From the NCBI GenBank assembly GCA_037951105.1, contig JBAMJV010001310.1, forward strand, positions 186,001-250,000: a DNA stretch of 64,000 bases. The letters are read 5' to 3'. The translations under genes were made by a program, and so were the position numbers. The notes beneath the pieces are model-generated. The model did no database searches, was not told where the DNA came from, and worked only from the letters and a program-made list of their open reading frames with translations. Positions within the stretch are counted from its first letter, which is position 1, and each line of letters opens with the position of its first letter. The DNA is from Echinarachnius parma (lineage: Eukaryota > Echinodermata > Echinoidea > Clypeasteroida > Echinarachniidae). Shown piece by piece: positions 1 to 13,000 of the stretch.

Positions 1-800
1 GAAGTACCCCCATACAAGGTTCTTTGTGGCTTGATGATTAATAATAAGTTTAATAGATATTTAAAGAGCGCAAATTGCAACAAAGCCTCTAAGCAATAGC
101 ATCAATACCCCGGTCACCAGATACACACTGCAATCATTCCTGCACACATTTTCCCTCGACTTGTGCAGATTAATCCCTTAATTTCTATCAGTTGCTTTTT
201 CTCACACTCAATAGCATGTTGTTGATGTCATTGAGAAGGGTGTGAAAGTCAATTTTTGGCTAAACTGAGTTTTGCACACCATCTCGTAAGTATGAGCTAA
301 ACTTTCAGATCATAATGATTTCTAATTTTGGAAATATTTATCAAAAATTAAAGAGACAGACAATGAGTTTCTGCAAGGCTCCCAAACAAAAAGTGACGTA
401 GCGGCCTTTTCGTTCTTTAGTTACTAATAAGATATGTGAAACCCTATAGCAAAACTCTGCACTTGTCGGTAAAAATCAAAATGTAGATTTTCATACCATT
501 AGACATGCTTTATCACAAGCTTTAATTTGATGCTTTGTTCTAACAAATTGGCGAATTGGCGAAGATATGATTGTTTCAATTTTACAATCATAAGTCTTTT
601 ACACACATTATGTGAACTTAAAATGCCTATTTCTTCAAAACATGAATTACCGACAAGTGCAGGGTTTTGCTATAGCCGGTTACATATTGTTTGTAAGAAA
701 TTGTGATCATGACGTATTATTTATTGTTTGTTGAAAATTTGCTGGAAATGTTGAAAGAAAAAAAAAAAAAAATCATAATAATTTTAAAGAAATTTGTATT
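1..800. other. Nischarin intron 12 (partial), no feature recognised
   Basis: AT-rich, with no splice-bordered open frame on the minus strand. A short inverted duplication is visible: the 431-480 stretch (AACCCTATAGCAAAACTCTGC and following) reappears reverse-complemented near 645-685. Confidence 0.5.
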
Positions 801-831
801 ATGCTCCAAACTTAAAATGGTCAATACCTAC

Positions 832-1018
832 CTTTTGTCCTTTTTGTCTTTCTTTGGACTCTTGCCCCTGATCCTCTGGCCCTCCTCTCCTGTTGCCATG
901 GCAGCAGAAGCCCCTCCCTCTGGAGAATCGGACATCTCGTTGAGAATGCTCAGCCACGCGTTGCCTCCCTGTCTCCGCAGTGATTCCACTTTGGCTCTGA
1001 ACTCGGTGTCATCTCCAT
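832..1018 (-). CDS. NISCH: Nischarin exon 12 (last one inside the window)
   Basis: 61 full codons plus split codons at both ends. The exon has DDTEFRAKVESLRRQGGNAW, an amphipathic helix, then an alanine/glycine stretch and the basic tail KSPKKDKKDK. Donor AAAAG|GTAGGT; the acceptor is CTGCAAG|AT. The next exon must lie left of position 1; bases 1-800 show no convincing exon. Confidence 0.85.
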
Positions 1019-4000
1019 CTTGCAGTTAAAGAAACATAATAATGTGAATACAGATGTTTCTGATTTAAGGAGGAATGTTATATTTTGAAAAGATTGTATT
1101 GCATAAAATATAATCAATCAATGTTTGCATTTATTTCATGCAATTAAAAAGAAATAATAATGTGACTACACATGTACATGATGATGATGTGAATACAGGT
1201 TTTACAATTTGTGGATATATTTTTAATACTCAAGATATATTCCATTAATGTAAATAAATCAAGCGTACTGCATTTATTACACTCCATTAACATTGTTAAA
1301 GGGGTAGTACAGTTTTGGTAAGCCTGAACTTCAGTAACCAAACCTGGACAGTAACATTATAAACTAACAGTTATTACTCCACCATGCTCGAAAGGTATAC
1401 AAAATTACAAACGACTAAGTAAAAAGCCTGTTATCATTTTAAAAAGAGCCATTAAAACACAAGAGGGCGCTTTCTTAAAAGGCATTGGTTTCAACCATTT
1501 TGCATACAAAATAATGCATGTGATGTTCTATTGAAATAATGATTAAGTAGATAGATCATCAACAACTATTTAAAAAATGCTTTTGAAAATTTTTGAAAAA
1601 GTGTAAGCATTTAAAAAAAAAATTGAGAAAATCATCTAATTATTTGGGCCCCAAATAATTATAGGATCAAATATATTTATTGATATTTCAGCCGTTTCTG
1701 GACAGATTTTGAACAAATAAAGTTTATTCTGCCATTAAAATTGCATGTTCTCTCAAATTCGACACTCAGTTTTTCATTATCTCACAAAAAAATTGTGATG
1801 TGCAGCGCCCTCTTTACCAAAACTAAACTACCCCTTTAACTGTAATGCCAATTATCACATTCATTATGATTATCATCATCATCATCATCATCATCATAAT
1901 ATCAAGCATATATAAAGCACCATCTATTTAGGTAGCCTATTCCGAGGCGCATAACAAAGGAAAGAAGAAGAACAAAATAGAAAAGCTTAAACAAACAAAA
2001 TACCAATACATGCAACTAGTATATTAATAAGCTGTATTCTAAACAAGTATGATTTTAATTTAGTCTTAAACACCTGTAACGAGTCTTTTGTTTTTATTTC
2101 TAAGGGTAGCCTGTTCCATAAATCATCATAATCACCACCACCATTAGTGATATTATCATTATTAAGTTTATTGTAAAGACTTGACCCCTTCAGGACTGTT
2201 CCCGAAAATATTAGGGCTGGGGTCTATGGAGAATACATGTCATAGTACAATCAATCAGTCCTGAATGGGTTAATGATGGAGTACAGTAAAAAAGGGTGAA
2301 TCGTGTTATCTTACCTGTGGTATGAGTAGGAAGGGACTGGGAGTGTGAGGCTTGTGCAGAAGTACTGGGGTCCGCTATGGCTGCCTCATTGATCACTTTC
2401 TGTTCATGAAACAAACAAAACAAACAAAATCTAAGAGGAACTTAAACACATATAGAGGAAACAAATGTGAAGGAAGTCATCTTCAAATGAATTTGAAGCT
2501 ACAGTACGTAATAGAAATGAGAGTTATTAGTATTAGTACAAAGGCTGAAATAAAATTTTGTCCAGTAGAAATGCCACTTTGAATAGAGCCATCAGTTTTG
2601 TTGCAGTATAAAGCATTTCTAGAGAAAAATAAAACTGAATTAACTGATTAATAACCACATGTTCAATCCCTTATTTGAATATTCATGGGGTAGGGGTGGC
2701 AGTTCATAGCGATAATACAACATTGACTCACTTCAAATAATGTTTTCATAATTATGTTATATCTTCTTGTCACCTGCAAGAATGAATGAATGTGTCTGCT
2801 TCTGTTTTCATTATAATATACAATACTTAAATTAAACATTGACCTGCCAAGAACTACCGAGGAGCATGACAAAAAAATTCTCATTCATATTCATGGAATC
2901 ATACACATTTGATACTAGACGTGTCCAAGTAATTTAATGAAGGCTCCACTTATCATCATCTTACCTTAGGAGCACTTTGCTTCGATCCCACAAATGGTCT
3001 GTAGTCCTTAGATCTCTTGATTGCCTTCAGGATATTCACTGTGTCCTGAATATATATGATACAAATACATATCAATTAACAAATCCGACTTCATACATAA
3101 CCTATACTATAATTGCTTTGATTGGATATCAGATCAAAGGTAGCTTTTGATCATAACTTAAATGATGAACACCAATACTGCCTCTTTATTACATACTGTC
3201 ACTTTTTTTGTTTACGATCGCATAAAACATAATTCCTGATAAGCATGCCTAAATTTGTTATGAAAAAATCTCAATTAAAATAGCCAAGCATTGCCATAGA
3301 ATGTATAAATAAAAGAATGTTGCTGCATAACTTTAGGAGTATCAGCGCATTTTTTACACTTGTTAAATTGTTTTTCGTGAAAAAAATGAGGAATATCGGG
3401 TTCAAGAATGTCATAAATGTAGTAATCATTCCAGTTGACAGCTGTACTTTGCCAGAATTTGGAACACACCTTCTAACCTTTTGAACTCTTGCTTGTTTCA
3501 TGTAAATTATAGTTCCATATTTAATTGTGCTACTTATCATTGTTGTCTCCAATAGAATACCTGCTATGTTCGAAAGCTCAGGCTAAATTTGACTTACTTT
3601 TGAACTTTTTAAAACTTTACTGATGTAGATTACATTTAAAATGAAATAACAAACCTTCTCCTTCTCTGTAGGCTTCTGTGCATCGAGTCTCAACTCCATG
3701 AAGCGATCCTCAAACAGCTCTAGAACCTTGGTGCGATAGTCGACCACATTGGTGACCGGGTTATCACCAAGTAGCAGGTTTTCCAGGCAAGGCAGATCGC
3801 AAACATGCTGGATCTCTGCAACCTGAATAAAAGGAAAACAATTGGACGCTCAGATAGTAGAGGAAATTTTAAGGATGCATTGTTGTCATCTTTCCTCCTC
3901 TAACTGGCAAGTTATTGTCAAGGTGCCTAAAATATGGTGTCCATGGTTTCAATGTTTTGTAATTGTGTTCATGTTGCGTGTACACTGGGAGGAGTAAATA

Positions 4001-7000
4001 TTTGCAGATGAATTTCATTTAATTTTTGACCAGCGAGTACAGCTTGCCGAGGCCCCTCAGCCTCAGACAAGTTTTCTGCTTCAGCAGCAGCGTGTGGACA
4101 TTGCTCAGTCTGGTGTGCATGCCCTTTGCAAGTTCATACAATTGTGTTTATGTTGCAGGAAAGGAGAGATGAATAATTCAATATTAACCAAATTCCATTA
4201 AGTGTGTCTATGTTCTTACATGCTCGATGATGTTAGATCTGACGTCCAGTTTGACGAGCGAGTACAGCTTGCCAAGGCCCCTCAGACTGGTCAGGTTATT
4301 GTGTGTCAGCAGCAGTGTGTGGATGTTGCCCAGTCTGGTGTGCAAGCCCTCCAGACTGGTCATCTGGTTGTGGGACACATTGAGGTGGGTCATCTCACAC
4401 AGGTGCTGCAGGTGGTCAATCGTCCGCAGCTGGTTGTGGCTCAGGTCCAGCTGATGGACATTTGGTATGAGGCACTGAAGAAACCACAAAATCAAAATAA
4501 AGATAAGGATTAGAATTGGGATGAAGGGTATAATAGTAGTTGAGGTTGGTCATCTCTCACAGGTTCTGGAGGTGGTCAATCGTCCGCAGCTGGTTGTGGC
4601 TCAGGTCCAGCTGATGGAAATTTGGTATGAGGCGCTGAAGAAAACCACAAAATCAAGATAGGGAGTAAGGATTACGATTGGGATAAAGGAGTTGATTCAA
4701 GGATGAAATGCTAGTTGAGGTTGGCCATCTCTCACATGTTCTGGAGGTGGTCAATCGTCCGTAGCTGGTTGAGGCTCAGGTCCAGCTCATGGAAATTTTA
4801 TATGCGGCACTGAAGAAAACTACAAAATCAAGATAAAGATAATGATTAGACATGACTTCAGGATTATGATTGAGATAAAATATTAGAATCACAGTGTAAT
4901 GCTCTTAAAGGTTGGTCATCTCATATATGATGACATAAATGGTACCCTGGGGTACAAAACGAATATCCGCCATTTTGTTTAATTATTTATTTATTTTTTA
5001 GGGCTGTACCGGGGTATAGCGTGCATACAAGCGCGCGCTGCACTGCATACACAACGCAATACGGTTGTGCTTCGTGTGGACACAAGATGGCGCTACACAA
5101 CGCAGTAACCCGGGGTACCACGTGTGTCATCATATGTAGATGCTGTAGGTGGTCTAGCGTCTGCAGCTAGTTATGGCTCAGACCAAGTTGATGTACATTT
5201 GGGATGAGGCACTGAAGAAAACCACAAAATCAAGATAAAGACAAGGATAAGACATAAGGATTATGATTGGGATAAAGGATTAGGATCAAGGATGTAATGC
5301 TTGATGGGTCATCTGACAAAAAGGTTGGATATGGTCAACATTCCATGGCAGGTTTTGCTCTTGTCAAGCTGATGGACTTTTCGTAAGAGGCGCTCCGCTA
5401 TTAACAAACAACTTCAAATTAGATAATGGCTAAAGATTAAGGTTATGATAAATGACTCTGGATCAAAGATATACTGCTAGTAGAGGTAGGTCATCTAAAA
5501 GAAATTTTGGAGATGGCCTATCGTCTCCAGCTGGTTTTGCTCATGTCAAGCTGATGGACATTGGTATGAGACAATATAAAACCCAAATATTTAGAAGTAA
5601 TTATTAAAATTAAGGATTAAGATTGAGATAATGGATTAGGGTCAAGGTAGAAGAGGACATCTGAAAGAATTGTTGGAGATGTTTGATTATCCATATGTAA
5701 TCTATCATTTACGTTTATTTACTTACCACTGAGATGTCTATTGCATTGAGCTCATTGTGGCTGAAGTCAGCCAACTTGATTTCCTTCCATGGAGGTACAA
5801 CGGTCATCAGATCTTGACCATTAGCCCCGGCCAGAGCCTCCCACTGGGTCAGATTTGGCAACAGTATATCCTGTAGTAATAGTTATAAACATAATAATCA
5901 ACATCATCATTGAAAATAATATCGCTAGCGATATTATTTTCGATACTATATCCGCAATGAGTAATATATTTACTATTAACATCATCATTGTTGTTGTTAT
6001 TGTTGTAGTGAGTATTTTGTGTTCATGCATAATGTCACAAACCAAATGCCACAGATAAATTTGTATTCCTGTAACAAAATTTGTGATAATACAGGACTTT
6101 TGCATAATTGGCACTAATAATACAACACGATCTTACAAAGAATTGTTATAAACTTTTGAACTGACTGCAAACATTTTCCTCTATCTTTTGGCTGTCATCT
6201 ACAGCCTTCGTCAGCATTGTGACCCGACTCCCACACTTCTAATGTTATCAAGCAACAATTGGGTCATACAAATTCAGTGGTATTTTGTATTGCCCACAAG
6301 TTTAACCCTATCTTAACTGGGGGGGGGTCAATTTGACCCCCCCCTCGACTTTTCGCGCGATAATTCTGCAACGCGTGCAGATATTGCCGCGCGACTTCAT
6401 GAGTTTTTTCATTGAAGTCTTGCGCAACTTTTGAGACCAAATTTGCGACGACCGGGTATACCGTTCTAAAGTCACGTGACCTTTTGTAAGTGAGCGTCGG
6501 CCCAAAAATCACTAAATTTTGTGATTTGTGTACAAATCCTATGGAAATTGATTTTTTCCTAGAAAAGACAAAAACTTCATTATTTTTCATTCTAATCACT
6601 GCAATCATTTAATTTTGGGCTAAAAATGGTTGGATAATGGTCAATAATTATTTCCATTGAAAAAAACAATAAAAAACATAAGTCGAAAAAACAAAGAAAT
6701 ACATAAGAAATTCCAAAAACAAAGAAATACATAAAATAATTTTTTGTTGTTGATAACCTGTTAATTAAGTCATAAAGAATATTCATGTACAAAATTAGCA
6801 TATTCTGAGCAATATTTAGTGATTTACAGACAAAAAGAGGATTTTTGCATAAATTAGCGTTCTTCGCTAATTAATATGCGTATAATTTGCATATTTAACA
6901 TTGGATCGATTAAACGAAAACATGAACGCGTCGCTAACACTTCAATGTACCTCAATGCAAAATTTCGCGTGAATCGGACGAGCGGTCTCCGAGATCTGAG

Positions 7001-10000
7001 GGGGGGGTCAAATTGACCCCCCCCCCCCCAGTAAAAACCTGGTCTGAAATAGCCCAGTTAAGATAGGGTTAAAGTGATTAGTCGTATAAAAGACCATGCA
7101 AATAATGTTCTTACTTGCACAGCTGCTAGTGATCTGTGAACGGCAATGAAGTTGATATGTCTCTTCACCTCCTCTATCCCTGCTACGAGTTTGGCACTGC
7201 ACACATCCATCTGAGCAACCAGAAATACAACATTTACAATATGATCAAATTGTTAGAATTCTATACCCAAGCCTGTAATGCTGTTTTTATACTGACTTAC
7301 TGAACATGGCATTTGAAATTCACACCTTGTTTTTTCTCTACCTCACATTAAAGTGGAAAGTGCAGTATTAACACAATAAGCTAATAATATTTATAACCTA
7401 TATGGCATAACAAAAACAAAATAATATGAATACACAAAGAATTTTGAATGATAAGAATCTTTATCAGCAAATTTACATAAATGGACATGAAGGTCAAAAC
7501 AACAAAATATTTGTTTCCTTTCCTCAATAAGATTAATAAATCTATACAAAATGATGTGTTTAAGTATAGTACTTGTCATTTGTTTTCTCTGCCTAGACGA
7601 CGAATCTGCTAGATCCGAAAGCTGGGCTACATTGACTTACATTAGATCAATAAATCTGCAATGAAAAGTTTAAATCATCAAAAATCAATTACCCTGTTAA
7701 GAACTGGTCCTGAAAATAGATATGGTTGGGCTTGGGTCTATAGAAAATGCATATAGCAAAATCACATAGTCCTAAAAGGGTTGAATAATAAGAGGTCTAC
7801 ACAGTTGTACCTGTAAGTGTTTGAGAGACTTGAAGTATGAAAGATCGTAGGGCAGTTCATCTACTCTGCGTGTACTGGATCCAAGTCTCGATGTTGAACC
7901 AACAATCTGAATTAAAGGAGAGAGATGAAAACAGACAGGGTAGGTGCATTAGTCAAACAGCTCGATGTAAACCCCTTTCATACTAGATCCCAAAGAGCAA
8001 ATACAGGACCCACCCGGTTCCTGGAAGCAATGGGTTATTTATATATTATAAATAATGACAATTATTTGTTTACAGATTGTTAAACATTGAATAACTAGAT
8101 TTTAAAATAAAAAAAAAAAAAAACGAATTCAGACTTTGAAATGCTTTTTAATTTGAAACATGATTGACTGAAGCAATGACAATTACGTAACATTTTTAAC
8201 ATAAAAACAGCAATGCTACAGACAATGCAATTTACTGTTGTAGGTACCATGCCCATGTTCATGCACTTACACATACATGTTATATACTCTAACTTGTTTA
8301 GCAACTAAACATGTTATAAATGCAAGTTCAAATTGTTTTTCTTTAATTTTAAGAACAAACAAATTAGGAATTACATTTCCTATGGAATTCATAAGTAGCT
8401 ATCTTGACTTATTTCCTGGTTAATAAAAAGAAACTTGTTCACGTGTGGAAAGATTTGGTAGAGTTGTTATGCAATGTTTCAATGGTTCAATACCTACCCT
8501 GAGGTACCTGAGTCGAGACATGAAATCCATGATGTGGCCAATGTCACTGTGAGCATCCTCAGAATCTGGGGGATACAATTATACACAAGTCAAGATAGCA
8601 TAATTAAATGATAATATAATTTATATTTTAGTGGACATTCATGTAATACAGGTAGAAACAAGGTGATTGTTGTCATAACAGTTCTAGCTTGTGCTTCTAA
8701 AGAACTTAGAACATACACATTCTATTTCCATTTTGATGTGAACAAAAATGGTTAGCTAAAACCTAAAAGAAAAAAAAGGTTTTGACCCAAGACGGTCGGA
8801 TATAAACGTAAATCAATTTCACTACATCACAAGTTAATCTTACCCAGGGCTTGTCAACAGCACTTGCCCTATTGCCCAGGGCAAGTCAAAATTAAGTCAG
8901 GCAAGTAACATTTCATAAAATGTCTAGCTTGGTTGCCCAATTGGGCCAGTATCATTTCTGCTCAACTACAAGACAAACATTTCATTCCTAAAGTGTAAAT
9001 CTCATCTAGAGACAGGAGAGAACGTTGCCAAGCAGATCAAGCTCCTTTAAATAGCACAATTAATTTACATTGTTTTTTCTGGTAAGTAAATTTTCTGTTC
9101 CGGCAAGTAAAATTAGACAAGTCATGTATTTTACTTGCCCGAATGGCCGAGTAGAAGAAAAAGGTTAATGTAGAGGCTTGTCTTACTTACCACATGTTGG
9201 CAGTGGTAGCTTGAGTCTCTCTGTGATAGCAAAGAGCTGCATCGGAGTCATCTCACAGACATCCTGGCTGGCCAGAATCAGGTCTCCCTTGTCAAACAGC
9301 TCTGCAGCTAGAGCTTGCGATACACCATTTATGTCCTGCATCATAAACACAAGTCATCCATTACATCTAACTACCAATCATTTACTGTTTGTGAGCATAA
9401 ACTTATTGATTCCATAGACTCAATCTTCAAAATAGAAAAGCAAATTATATCATCCATATCATAAAATAGCACCTTCAAAGATTATACAATATTCCCTTGT
9501 CAAACAGTTCTTGAATTTCATTATGTGAGCAATTAAAAAAATGCAATTATACTATTTTCCTATTTGTTGCAAGAGTTCCATTATTTCAATAAATTTGTTA
9601 CACTTAGTGCTTACTTCATACAAAACAAAATTCAAATGAAACCATCATGAAAAGGTTAGCAAATAATGTAGCATTCTTGAATATCCAACTGACTGAGATT
9701 AAAATTATGATTTCCACAGTGGACGGTAATGCTTAACCCTTTGCCTACATATGGGAACCTGGTGGGCTATGTAAAAAGTCTAGTTCCTGGGGGTTTCCGA
9801 ATCTCACAGGGAACGGGTTAAACAAAAAATGCACTCACATAGATGTCAAACTCTAAAAAGAGAAGAAGCGGCTTTGGCAGCTTGTCATTGATCCTGACAA
9901 CGGTCTGCAGGTACGCCTCCAGGTCGCTCTTGCGTTTCTCCACGAAGGACTTGGACAGGTTGCCAAGGAGACGCTTGGGAGGGAGCTGCGACCTCTCCAC

Positions 10001-13000
10001 CTTGCCGAGGGCGACCAGCTTCTCATGGAGCTCATGGAACTCGCTGTAGCGGTGCTGCACGGTCCACTTACAGTCAGCCACCGTCACCTGGATTGTGTAC
10101 ACCTATAGATAACGAGGGGAATACAAATTGCATAAAATAAGGGGTTATCCACATCTAGTAAAGTACCACCCCTGCAAGTCAAGGGGTTGAATGCATATGC
10201 TGCATTAGCTCTAAAGTACATGGTCCAGTCAGCTGGACCATATACTTAAGTACACGCAAGTACACTAATACGCTGGAGATAAGCATACCGGCCATTCGTA
10301 CACTGTTGCGTTCAAGAGTTGAACGCTAAGTTTTAGGACACATCGGTAAAGAAAATAATCTTTTTTTCCCCCTACATTTTGTGGTCTTCAAAACAACAGT
10401 CGGTAATTATTATCAAATTATATGAATTGTGAATCACATAAACGAAAGTTTGTTGGCATTTGCTGGTAAATGGAGGGAGAATCGAATCGGCAGACAACAA
10501 ATGTTTTTGTGTTTGATAGTACAGCAGGCGGAAGAGGTTGAGCAATGTAGCTATGTGTGGGGTTATCCACATTGTGATAATTGTGTTTTCTAAATAAACC
10601 ATAAAAGCCCCCCCCCCCCCACCAGCAGGGCCACCTATACCGTTTGTGTATCTAGAGCATACAGAATCACATTGCCGTAGTGCGTTATTTTTTCGCTTGG
10701 CGGGGCAATTGATTGTGTGAGCGAATTCACTTTGACCCAGTTGACAATGAGTTGTTAATGGTTACGACCGGACGCTAGCGGTTATAGAACAATGGGACCA
10801 CGTAGTGTGCGGGGTCATGTGTAACATACAAAGTATTTTACACATGACAGAACAGGTATGCCCCCCCCCCCCCCAAAAAAAAAAAAAAAAAAAAAAAACA
10901 CTAAAAACTTGATTGCATCATTCTAATTCTTCAAGTGCTGTAAAACTACTAGATTTTACAAAAATTACAATGCCTGCAAAAAAAAGGACACTAACTTAAA
11001 CATAATGGCCCGTATTCTGGAGTCAGGTTTAGTAAAACTTGGTTTAAGCTAAACCTGAGTTCTAACTAAACTCGCCTTAAACCTCAACTCCAGTTTAAGG
11101 CAAGTTTAACTCAATTTAAAGGGCAATGCAACTCAAGAATAGAGTTTATCCTACTTTATACATCGTAATATACCTGTTTATTATATGTAACATTACTCGG
11201 ACTTAGATTTCTGCTTTGGAAGAAATATGAGAAAACTCTATCGGGTATACCACTCTTCACGCGAACGCTGGAGGCCGCCATTATTAGGTTTGCGCGGACT
11301 ACATGCACTAATGAATTTCAATAGCACCCATTCAAACCATTGTTAGAATACTTCTAGATGTACAAGTATTCTAACAATGGTTTGAATGGGTTTGAATGTT
11401 CGCGTAAATAGTGGTAAAGCCTATAGAGTTTCCACATTTTTCTTCCAAAGCAGAAATCTGAGTCGGAGTAATGTTACATTTAATAAACAGGAATATTACG
11501 ATGTATAAAGTAGTATAAACTCTTTTCTTGAGTTGCATTGCCCTTTAAGTTTCTGAAGTCGGGTTTATACCTGAGTCTAAATCAATGACATATGTGCTGA
11601 ACGACCATGCATAGATGCAAACAAGTCACCTGATCATAAATAATATTTGAAATATGTTCAATATAGGTTCAATATAGATACATTTGTATCCTTATCATCT
11701 CTGTAGTTTATACGATTAATTAACAATGTTTTCATAACAATATGAAGAATCAATACGTCTTTTTGAGGAAGTTATATGACAATGTTTAAACATCAACATC
11801 TTGAATGAAGACTCAACATCCGGGCCTTTTTACATGTACCGTACAAAGTACAAATCCGGTACATGCGATATGCATATTGCATGCAATACATGTTACGTTG
11901 TGCATATGGGTATTATGCATTCATTTCGAACATAACAAAACCTTGTCAGACCGAACATAAAAGCTGCGCTAAAAAAGACATAACTTGAATCTGTACCATG
12001 AAACTCACACAAGTTCTTCATCAGAAAAGGTATGTTTTTTCTATCGTAAAACAATGTTGAGTACCACAGCAATTTGTTAAGTTATCGTGACTTGAATATT
12101 CAAAGGTACGAAGGTCATTCATCACCATGTACACCGCTATAACTTCCCGGTCGGCACACCCGGTAGATGTCCGATGCATTGAAAAGCCGCATGCAGCTTT
12201 TCTGTTGTGATTCTGACCACACATACAACCATTGCCATAGGTGGGTATGGTCTGAAAATGAAGGCACACAACAGCAAAAAATGCAAAAATTAACACTTGC
12301 AACAAATAAAGTATTAGCAATAAATATTACCATTACAAACATCAATATTAACACATGTATCAGATGCTTACCCAAATGGTTCAATTTTGGCCCCTTTTCT
12401 GTAGAAATGTCCCAAAGTTGACATTATCGGAATAAATTGAAAGTAATGTTGACGTTAACGCTAAGCCTATACCGGTACATGTTACAGATCACGTCAAGCA
12501 TAGTCGCGATTGTGCTTATTTCTCGCGGGCGGGCGCGGAGGCCGCATCCACAGCGAAAATGTACCGTATACGAATTCGGATACGGCGATCGCCGATAGTA
12601 TCCGAATTTGGATACGCCATGCAAATGATCGGGAAATTGCGTGCGCGCACAAGTGCCGAGTCCGCTTGTTTTTCAGCGAGTATGACATAACATTTTGAGA
12701 TACAAATTTTGATTAAAAATTCATCAGATAGGGTTTTCAGGTCAAAATTCTTTGTACCTCCAAATATCAAAAAAGTGGTGTCATATATGCACTGAAGCCT
12801 CTTGCTGCACATAATGAGTATACCCCCTGGTGGACCCAAATGGGGTGATTTGGGGCGAAGACGGCACTCATGAAATTTTCGGCAAAATTTTGGGGCTGCG
12901 AACGCGACTTCAGATCAGCAGTCTTCGCAAGTTAGCTGGGCGGAGCGTAGTGGTTCATTCATAAATTTCTGAACGATCGTACGTACTAGAGCTGAGTCAA

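Noticed and set aside
8830-9165. Block with GGCAAGTMA/TTGCCC motifs in a nischarin intron, loosely echoed at 23,990-24,620
   Set aside because: The resemblance is limited to short GGGCAACC/CAAGTAA words; I could not fix borders or a family, so no feature was called.
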